From positions 1-6,312 of the forward strand of contig DAOWHJ010000007.1 in assembly GCA_030641485.1 (NCBI GenBank): a DNA stretch of 6,312 bases, given 5' to 3'. Below, piece after piece: positions 1 through 5,424 of this stretch. The notes under the pieces were generated by a model. The model saw nothing but the letters and a program-made list of their open reading frames with translations, was not told the DNA's origin and searched no databases. Both the position numbers and the translations under genes were made by a program. This DNA is from Pseudomonadota bacterium. Lineage in GTDB: Bacteria > Desulfobacterota > Anaeroferrophillalia > Anaeroferrophillales > Tharpellaceae. Position 1 is the stretch's first letter. The number at the start of each line of letters is the position of its first letter.

Positions 1-1
1 C

Positions 2-148
2 TATGATGAAGAGGGTCAGACCCTGGAGGAGATTGGCCGAGAGATGGGCTTGACCAGAGAGCGTATTCGTCAACTGGAGAAAGCGGCTTTGCGGCGTTTG
101 AAGAAGATTGTTGATAGTTATGGTTATTCACTAAACGACCTTATATAG
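2..148 (+). CDS. RNA polymerase sigma-70 family factor, C-terminal end (RpoS-like), 5' partial
   Basis: This is the 3' end of a sigma factor gene; 48 codons are visible before TAG at 146-148, and the gene enters from the left edge. The translation starts YDEEGQTLEEIGREMGLTRE and goes on with RIRQLEKAALRRL. This is region 4.2, the helix-turn-helix that contacts the -35 element, with the recognition helix around LTRERIRQLE. The tail after LRRL (KKIVDSYGYSLNDLI) lacks the LRHPSRS-type ending of housekeeping RpoD. From memory it aligns better with the E. coli RpoS tail (REILQTQGLNIEALFRE), so a stationary-phase/general-stress sigma factor is the best guess. Another group 2 sigma factor cannot be excluded from 48 residues, so no symbol is given. 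The last two bases of the stop codon are also the first two bases of the palindromic element that follows, which may have shortened the protein by about four residues (see findings). Confidence 0.9.
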   Translation, partial: YDEEGQTLEEIGREMGLTRERIRQLEKAALRRLKKIVDSYGYSLNDLI

Positions 149-289
149 TGCCCGACCGAAAACCGCCAATTTCCTCGATTGCGGCGTTAGGATCAAATTT
201 TAATCCTCGGAATACTGAGTGTATGCCTGTGGTTAAAATCTTCACCTGCCTTGCACTCAAGAAAGTTGTCAGGTTTTCGGCCAAGCACT
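147..289. repeat. 143-nt imperfect palindrome, MITE/ERIC-like intergenic element
   Basis: Almost the whole gap between the sigma factor gene and dxs is one large inverted repeat centred on position 218. Arms pair as follows: 147-151 (AGTGC) with 285-289 (GCACT), 5 of 5; 156-164 (CCGAAAACC) with 272-280, 9 of 9; 167-182 with 253-268, 12 of 16; 189-191 with 245-247; 197-203 (ATTTTAA) with 233-239, 7 of 7; and 212-215 (ATAC) with 221-224 (GTAT), leaving a loop of about 5 nt. Apart from a one-base shift in the 167-182 block, all pairs share the same centre, so the arms have equal length. No T-run follows the outer arm, so it is not a classical intrinsic terminator. The trinucleotide TAT lies on both sides (144-146 and 290-292), compatible with a 3-bp target duplication, although the flanks are AT-rich. 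No transposase is encoded. As RNA it would fold into a long hairpin in a sigma-dxs read-through transcript. Being palindromic throughout, with defined ends in an intergenic site, it resembles ERIC/MITE-type repeats. Copy number cannot be judged from this window. Confidence 0.8.
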
Positions 290-296
290 TATTACC

Positions 297-303
297 GGAT
301 GAG
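297..303 (+). promoter_or_regulatory. possible ribosome binding site for dxs (GGATGAG)
   Basis: GGATGAG carries GGA and GAG cores 4 to 8 nt upstream of the ATG at 308. The alternative starts at 299 (ATG) and 251 (TTG) have no purine-rich sequence at a suitable distance. The match is partial, so this is only mild support for the 308 start. Confidence 0.35.
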
Positions 304-307
304 TAAT

Positions 308-2188
308 ATGCTGAAAAAAATTGAGAACCCTGAAGATTTAAGAGCGCTTACGGTTGAAAATTTACCTCAATTGGCAGCCGAGATTCGAACTCTGATCATT
401 GAAACCGTGGCGCGAACGGGTGGTCACCTAGCCTCTTCATTAGGTGTGGTTGAGTTGACGATTGCCTTGCATTATGTTTTTGCAACCCCCAGAGATTTGT
501 TGGTTTGGGATGTTGGACACCAAGCCTACGCCCATAAGATTCTTACCGGAAGAATGGAGCGGTTTGCCACTTTGCGACAATCTGGTGGCTTGAGTGGTTT
601 TCCTAAGCGTGAAGAGAGTGAGTATGACACCTTTGATGTCGGGCATAGTTCTACTTCAATTTCGGCAGCTTTGGGGATGGCGCTGGCCGCAGAACTGACT
701 AACAAACGCCAACGCAGCGTTGCGATTATTGGTGATGGTTCGATGACTGCCGGGATTGCCTTTGAAGCTCTAAATCATGCCGGGGCCTTGGATCGAAACC
801 TGATTGTTGTCTTAAATGATAATGAGATGTCAATATCCCCGAATGTGGGCGCGATGTCGGCATACCTTAACCGCATTCTGACTGGATCAACGGTTAACCG
901 TTTACGTCATGATGTGAAATCAGTTCTGACTAACATTCCCAAAGTTGGTGAGAGTGTTTTCAGGATGGTGAAACGGGCCGAAGAGTCGTTTAAGGGTTTT
1001 GTGATTCCAGTTGGGACTATCTTTGAAGATTTAGGTTTTCAATATGTTGGGCCGTTGCCGGGTCATGATCTTGAGGCCCTAATCGAAACCTTTGAGAATG
1101 TCAGTCATTTAGATGGGCCAGTACTGGTCCATGTGGTTACGAAAAAGGGCAAAGGTTACGCTCCGGCAGAGACTCACCCGAGCTTGTTTCATGGTGTTGG
1201 TCCCTTTGATGTGGCGAGCGGTAAAAAAATTGTCTCGGAAAAGCCGACCCCACCAAGTTACACCTCGGTGTTCGGTCAGACTTTGGTTAAACTGGCTGCC
1301 CTAGATGAGCGGGTCGTAGGGATTACTGCGGCGATGCCGGCTGGAACCGGGGTTGAGGTGATGGCAGAAAGGTTTCCTGATCGGGTCTATGATGTCGGAA
1401 TCGCTGAACAGCATGGAGTGACAATGGCAGCGGGTATGGCGAGTCGGGGACTTCATCCTTTTGTTGCGATCTATTCAACCTTTATGCAGCGGGCTTTCGA
1501 CCAGATACTCCATGATGTGGCCCTGCAGAATCTGCCGATGACTCTTTGCCTCGATCGGGCCGGGGTCGTGGGTGAGGATGGTCCGACTCATCACGGCACC
1601 TTCGATCTTTCCTATCTCAGGATGATTCCTAACCTGATAATTATGGCACCTAAAGATGAAAATGAGTTGCAGCATATGCTCTTTTCATCGCTGAATTATT
1701 CATCACCTGTGGCAATTCGCTACCCCCGCGGCAATGGTTCTGGAGTGGAACTGGAGAGTGAATTTGAAAAGCTTGAACTTGGGAGCTGGGAGATCTTGCG
1801 ACAGGGCCAGGATGTGGTCTTATTGGCAGTGGGCTCCTGTGTTGCCCCGGCAATGGCTGCTGCCGATGAGCTTTCTTTAGACAACAACATTGAGTGTCAG
1901 GTCGTAAACTGCCGGTTTGTCAAACCTTTTGACAAAGAGCTTCTCCGCACCGCACTCAAGAATTTCAAGCAGGTCTTTACCTTTGAAGAGAATGTTAGGG
2001 CCGGTGGTTTTGGGTCTGGAGTTTTAGAATTTATGGCAGCCGAAAGGATCTGGACAACCCAGGTCATAGTCACTGGACTCCCGGACCGTTTCATCCCCCA
2101 TGGAACCCCCGATGAGTTGCGAGCTAAACTTATGTTAGATAGCACAGGCATCAGGGAGAAGGTTTTAGCCGAGAAACTTTATGACTGA
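308..2188 (+). CDS. dxs: 1-deoxy-D-xylulose-5-phosphate synthase (DXS)
   Basis: DXS is a cytoplasmic thiamine-diphosphate and Mg-dependent enzyme. It condenses pyruvate with glyceraldehyde 3-phosphate, releasing CO2, to give DXP, the entry step of the MEP isoprenoid pathway; DXP also feeds thiamine and, in many bacteria, pyridoxal synthesis. From ATG 308 the protein has 626 residues, close to E. coli DXS (620). Visible motifs: GGHLASSLGVVEL with the active-site His at 40; DVGHQAYAHKILTGR (68-82); the ThDP motif GDG at 142-144 running to LNDNEMS (169-175); YDVGIAEQHG (361-370) with the catalytic Glu at 367; and DRAGVVGEDGPTHHG (416-430). The C-terminal transketolase domain follows. The homology begins at MLKKIENPEDLRAL. 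ATG 299 (MSN extension) is possible, while TTG 251 lies inside the palindromic element and is unlikely. No convincing promoter is visible between the element and the start, so transcription probably comes from upstream or from within the element. The 3' end overlaps convergent glmM by 24 nt. Confidence 0.97.
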   Translation: MLKKIENPEDLRALTVENLPQLAAEIRTLIIETVARTGGHLASSLGVVELTIALHYVFATPRDLLVWDVGHQAYAHKILTGRMERFATLRQSGGLSGFPKREESEYDTFDVGHSSTSISAALGMALAAELTNKRQRSVAIIGDGSMTAGIAFEALNHAGALDRNLIVVLNDNEMSISPNVGAMSAYLNRILTGSTVNRLRHDVKSVLTNIPKVGESVFRMVKRAEESFKGFVIPVGTIFEDLGFQYVGPLPGHDLEALIETFENVSHLDGPVLVHVVTKKGKGYAPAETHPSLFHGVGPFDVASGKKIVSEKPTPPSYTSVFGQTLVKLAALDERVVGITAAMPAGTGVEVMAERFPDRVYDVGIAEQHGVTMAAGMASRGLHPFVAIYSTFMQRAFDQILHDVALQNLPMTLCLDRAGVVGEDGPTHHGTFDLSYLRMIPNLIIMAPKDENELQHMLFSSLNYSSPVAIRYPRGNGSGVELESEFEKLELGSWEILRQGQDVVLLAVGSCVAPAMAAADELSLDNNIECQVVNCRFVKPFDKELLRTALKNFKQVFTFEENVRAGGFGSGVLEFMAAERIWTTQVIVTGLPDRFIPHGTPDELRAKLMLDSTGIREKVLAEKLYD

Positions 2189-3514
2189 TTCCGTCAACGC
2201 CTCAGCATGTTTTTTAATCTCAGCATAATTCTCTCCTTCGAGCATAACCCGAATTTTGTTTTCCGTGCCTGAGTAACGGATTAGGAGACGTCCCCGTCCT
2301 TTTATTGCGCTCTCGACCTCTTCAATCTGACGGCTTAAGGCGGGTATCTCGGCGACCGGAATCTTCTCTTTGACGGGGGTGTTGATCAATATTTGCGGAA
2401 ATATTTCCATGACTTTTGCAAGCTCTGAAAGTGATTTCTCTTCCGCGACGATGACCGCCAGAATCTGCAGGGCTGAGAGGATGCCATCTCCGGTGGTGTT
2501 ATGATCCATGAAAATCAAATGTCCCGACTGCTCTCCCCCAAAGTTATAACCTTGAGCCCGCATCTCTTCGACCACATAACGGTCACCAACCTGGGTTCTG
2601 ACCAGGTTTATGTCAGCCTCACTTAAAACCTTTTCCAATCCCATATTGCTCATCACAGTCGCAACTACGGTATCTTTTTTGAGCAATTTCTGCCTTTGTA
2701 GATACAGGGCCGAAATTGCCATAACCTGATCCCCATCAACGACTTCGCCCTTTTCATCAACAAAGATCACCCGGTCGGCATCACCATCGAAAGCGATGCC
2801 AATGTGAGCTTTTTCTGCGAGTACCCGAGCTTGGAGTTTCTCCGGATAGAGTGAACCACAACCAGAGTTAATATTGGTACCATCAGGATCGATACCAATA
2901 CAGATGATTTCTGCTCCCAGTTCACTGAAAACAGCTGGAGCAACCTTGTAGGCGGCACCATTGCCACAATCAATTACCAGTTTCAGACCCTCTAAGGTTA
3001 AATGATTTGGGAAGGCATTTTTTAGAAAAACAATGTAACGACCATTAGCGTCATCTATACGGAAAGCCTTGCCGATATCATCAGCAGTGGGTCTGAGTTG
3101 ATTGATTGTTTGATTAAAGATCAGATCCTCAATTTCCAACTCTTTGCTATCCGGGAGTTTGAAACCATCACGCGAGAAGATTTTGATGCCGTTGTCCTGA
3201 AATGGATTATGTGACGCTGATATTACCATCCCGGCATCAGCCCGCATACTCCGGGTGATAAAGGCGATTCCAGGAGTTGGCATCGGGCCGATGAGTAGAA
3301 CATCAACTCCCATAGAGCAGATACCGGAAACTAGGGCACTCTCGAGCATGTAGCCCGAAAGCCTAGTGTCTTTACCGATAACTATCTTGTGGCGGTACTC
3401 CTTCTCTTTACAGATATGGGCCGTCGCCCGACCGATTTGCAGGGCAGTTTCAGCGGTTATAGGTTCGATATTAGCTGTTCCTCGAACTCCGTCAGTACCA
3501 AATAGCTTTCCCAT
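2165..3514 (-). CDS. glmM: Phosphoglucosamine mutase
   Basis: GlmM converts glucosamine 6-phosphate to glucosamine 1-phosphate, the step before GlmU makes UDP-GlcNAc for peptidoglycan and LPS. The product is cytoplasmic and 449 residues long, typical of the family. It starts MGKLFGTDGVRG and has all alpha-D-phosphohexomutase landmarks: the phosphoserine loop ISASHNP with catalytic Ser101; the Mg-binding DGDADR at 243-248; the sugar-binding GGEQSGH at 326-332; and the phosphate-binding RYSGTE at 413-418. The substrate-loop sequence GEQSGH, the N-terminal FGTDGVRG and the neighbours favour GlmM over ManB or Pgm. ATG 3514 lies 15 nt after the cdaR stop, with a weak GGA ribosome-site core at 3521-3523. 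A three-codon ORF (ATG GAT TTA TAA, 3525-3514) ends overlapping the glmM start as TAATG and may be chance. GlmM is a known direct inhibitor of CdaA in Firmicutes; whether that holds here is inference. The 3' end overlaps dxs. Confidence 0.97.
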   Translation of the reverse strand: MGKLFGTDGVRGTANIEPITAETALQIGRATAHICKEKEYRHKIVIGKDTRLSGYMLESALVSGICSMGVDVLLIGPMPTPGIAFITRSMRADAGMVISASHNPFQDNGIKIFSRDGFKLPDSKELEIEDLIFNQTINQLRPTADDIGKAFRIDDANGRYIVFLKNAFPNHLTLEGLKLVIDCGNGAAYKVAPAVFSELGAEIICIGIDPDGTNINSGCGSLYPEKLQARVLAEKAHIGIAFDGDADRVIFVDEKGEVVDGDQVMAISALYLQRQKLLKKDTVVATVMSNMGLEKVLSEADINLVRTQVGDRYVVEEMRAQGYNFGGEQSGHLIFMDHNTTGDGILSALQILAVIVAEEKSLSELAKVMEIFPQILINTPVKEKIPVAEIPALSRQIEEVESAIKGRGRLLIRYSGTENKIRVMLEGENYAEIKKHAEALTESVIKFLG

Positions 3515-3529
3515 TATAAATCCATTATT

Positions 3530-4483
3530 TTAAGGTGTTGGTTTTTTTAAGACAATCTCAACTTCGGTGGGGTCCATAGCGAGAAGTTTTACATCTTTGG
3601 GCAGGCTAACTTGCACTGGAAAGGTGTAGTAAGCGTACTCGTTCCGGGTTTTTAAGCTCTCCAAATCAACCGCTATGCTCGTTGCCTTGCGGATATTATC
3701 AACTTGCATAAGGAGTGGACATTCGACAACCAGGTCGACGAAATAGTTGCTAATGCCAATTCTGCCAATTCCTTTATCACGATTTTTGAAATCGATTCTA
3801 ATCCCTTTAATAACCCGCTGGGCCATGGCTTCACTGATGGTGATGGTTGCGGTTATCTCAATCTCCGGGTTGATGAGCTTGAGTTCCCCAGGCGGAGTCA
3901 GCAGCTGAAGGTTGATTTTTGTACTTTTCCGTAAGTTACCTAGGTTCAAAGGTTCAGTGAAAACTGTATTGTTTTCTTTAAGATACTTCTCAGAAACCTT
4001 GAATTCAGCGGTTTGCGGTGAAACACTGATCTCTTTAATTTGAAAACCTTTTGGTGGGGTACCTTGGGTTTTTAACTTGATTGCTAAAGATACATTGACA
4101 AAACGATCCAGGTATAAGGTCAAGGTTTCAGGATCTAAATTGACAACATCAACCCCCAACGGTAGATCATTGAATTTTTCTTGCGCAAGTTGAATGATAT
4201 TTTTACCACTTTTTGCATGGCTCATATCGATACTTATTGACGGAGGCTTTATAGTTAAAGGGCGCAACAGGGTTTTGGTACCTTTAACCCGGATATGGAT
4301 GTTGGTTGGTACTTTGCTAACAATCGTCATCTCTGAAGGAAGTGCTGTGAACTCAACCGTTGCACTTAAGGCAAGCTCGGTCTTACTCTTACCAGAGATA
4401 AAAAACCAAAGTCCAGACGCTAAAATAAGCGACAGGATCTTTAAGGTCAGGTTCTTAAAAAGAAGCGATCTTATCTTGTCCAT
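3530..4483 (-). CDS. cdaR: YbbR-domain protein, CdaA regulator CdaR
   Basis: This 317-residue membrane-anchored protein has a short basic N-terminus, one transmembrane segment at about 12-30 (LTLKILSLILASGLWFFIS) and an extracytoplasmic remainder. The rest reads as about three YbbR repeats, roughly 36-126, 131-216 and 222-312. Repeat ends carry the family pattern of a V/L-x-P element followed by a short alternating strand, for example NLDPETLTLYLDR, SVSPQTAEFKV and AMDPTEVEIVLKK. B. subtilis CdaR is longer (about 480 residues, four YbbR domains), so this is a shorter form, as is usual in Gram-negatives. YbbR proteins beside CdaA bind its membrane part and modulate c-di-AMP synthesis; the assignment rests on domain plus context. 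It begins 13 nt after the cdaA stop and ends 15 nt before glmM. The ribosome site is weak, and a start-stop pair ATG-TAG (4490-4485) lies just before the true ATG. The generic name is ybbR. Confidence 0.9.
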   Translation of the reverse strand: MDKIRSLLFKNLTLKILSLILASGLWFFISGKSKTELALSATVEFTALPSEMTIVSKVPTNIHIRVKGTKTLLRPLTIKPPSISIDMSHAKSGKNIIQLAQEKFNDLPLGVDVVNLDPETLTLYLDRFVNVSLAIKLKTQGTPPKGFQIKEISVSPQTAEFKVSEKYLKENNTVFTEPLNLGNLRKSTKINLQLLTPPGELKLINPEIEITATITISEAMAQRVIKGIRIDFKNRDKGIGRIGISNYFVDLVVECPLLMQVDNIRKATSIAVDLESLKTRNEYAYYTFPVQVSLPKDVKLLAMDPTEVEIVLKKPTP

Positions 4484-4496
4484 ACTACATTCAAAC

Positions 4497-5303
4497 TCAG
4501 TTACGGAAAATGTTTTGTATCGATGAAATCAAACCTGACTTTTTGCGTTTTGGTGAAAAAATATTATTTAAGACCCGGCCTAAAGATTCTGGGTTCTGTT
4601 CCTTGGTGATTTTACCACCGATTGAGAGTGATATCTTGCCGGTCTCCTCAGAGACGACAACCACGACCGTATCAGTATCTTCAGAGATTCCCATTGCGGC
4701 CCGATGCCGGGTTCCATATACTTTTTCGATCATCGGTTCAATAGCTAAAGGGAGAAAACAGCCAGCGGCGACAATTCTACCGTCGTCAATAATAATCGCA
4801 CCATCGTGGATTGGAGCACTGGGGTTGAATATACTTAATATGAGGGCATCACTGACTTTGGCATCGATTGCAACCCCTCCCTCAACAATAACTGGAAGTT
4901 TATTGTCACGGGTAAAAACGATCAAAGCCCCAATTCGTTTCAATGACATGGTCGTACAGGCTTTAATGACCTTGTCGAGATAGTTGAGCTCTTCAGCAGA
5001 GCTTAGGGCAAAAGAGGTTTTGCCAAATTTTGCCAGGGCCCGGCGAAATTCATTTTGGAAGAGGACAATTACAATTATAACAATTGAGCTCAAAAAACCT
5101 TTGAGAATCCAGTGTAAAGTATAGAAACCCAAGAGCAATGAGAGTTGATAAATAACAAAAATCAAGAACAGTCCGAGGAGAATCTGGAAGGCTCGGGTGC
5201 CGCGAATGATCAGTAAAACCTGATAAATAAGGATGGCGACAATGATAATATCTAAAAAGTCGAGCCAGCGACTGTTTAGCAAAGTTTCAAGAAATTCGGC
5301 CAT
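4497..5303 (-). CDS. cdaA: Membrane diadenylate cyclase CdaA (DacA)
   Basis: CdaA makes the second messenger c-di-AMP from two ATP at the inner face of the membrane. The product has 268 residues, near the 273 of B. subtilis CdaA. Three transmembrane helices lie at about 17-34, 39-58 and 64-83, followed by a linker (NEFRRALAKFGK) and the DAC domain at about 100-245. Both catalytic signatures are intact: DGA at 167-169 in APIHDGAIIIDDGRI, and RHR at 199-201 in YGTRHRAAMGISE. ATG 5303 is the only reasonable start, because an in-frame TAA sits two codons upstream. The ribosome site is poor. The gene leads the tight cdaA-cdaR-glmM run and lies 121 nt downstream of folP. In Firmicutes c-di-AMP controls potassium and osmolyte uptake and wall homeostasis; the targets here are unknown, and no c-di-AMP phosphodiesterase or riboswitch is in the window. 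The synonyms dacA and disA-like are in use; DisA itself is excluded because it has no such membrane helices. Confidence 0.96.
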   Translation of the reverse strand: MAEFLETLLNSRWLDFLDIIIVAILIYQVLLIIRGTRAFQILLGLFLIFVIYQLSLLLGFYTLHWILKGFLSSIVIIVIVLFQNEFRRALAKFGKTSFALSSAEELNYLDKVIKACTTMSLKRIGALIVFTRDNKLPVIVEGGVAIDAKVSDALILSIFNPSAPIHDGAIIIDDGRIVAAGCFLPLAIEPMIEKVYGTRHRAAMGISEDTDTVVVVVSEETGKISLSIGGKITKEQNPESLGRVLNNIFSPKRKKSGLISSIQNIFRN

Positions 5304-5318
5304 TGGTTATCACTATTT

Positions 5319-5349
5319 ATTATGGCTAAGTAAAAATTTTGATATGCAA
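5319..5349 (-). promoter_or_regulatory. weak candidate promoter upstream of cdaA
   Basis: The 121-nt gap between folP and cdaA (5304-5424) has no gene that I can support. Reading the - strand it contains TTGCAT (5349-5344) and CATAAT (5324-5319) separated by 19 nt, with an AT-rich spacer. The -10 box matches five of six consensus positions, but the -35 matches only three and the spacing is long. It could give cdaA-cdaR-glmM its own promoter inside a larger folP operon, but this is a guess from consensus matching. No terminator hairpin with a T-run after folP is evident. Confidence 0.2.
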
Positions 5350-5424
5350 GAGATAGCGGTTTTTCAGGTGCGAGACTATACAAGTGGCATATCGGATTTT
5401 TTACGCCCAGAGGAAGTGCCCCCA

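Noticed and set aside
109..148. TTGATA (111-116) and TATATA (142-147) as a dxs promoter
   Set aside because: The spacing is 25 nt, well outside the usual 16-18, and no better pairing was found.
147..292. The palindrome as an intrinsic terminator of the sigma factor gene
   Set aside because: It is far longer than a terminator stem, is interrupted by mismatches, and no T-run follows the 3' arm (TATTACCGG comes next). Some attenuation is possible, but the canonical form is absent.
251..307. TTG 251 or ATG 299 as the dxs start
   Set aside because: TTG 251 lies inside the palindromic element, has no ribosome site and adds 19 residues outside the DXS family alignment. ATG 299 adds only three residues and lacks a purine-rich site upstream. 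ATG 308 fits both the family start and the GGATGAG site, though 299 is not excluded.
2186..2220. T-run at about 2210-2215 as a dxs terminator
   Set aside because: No GC-rich stem precedes the T-run, and it lies within glmM coding sequence.
4510..4983. 157-codon open frame on the + strand inside cdaA
   Set aside because: It is antisense to a strongly recognised cdaA coding region, has no family resemblance and no ribosome site; it is a shadow frame.
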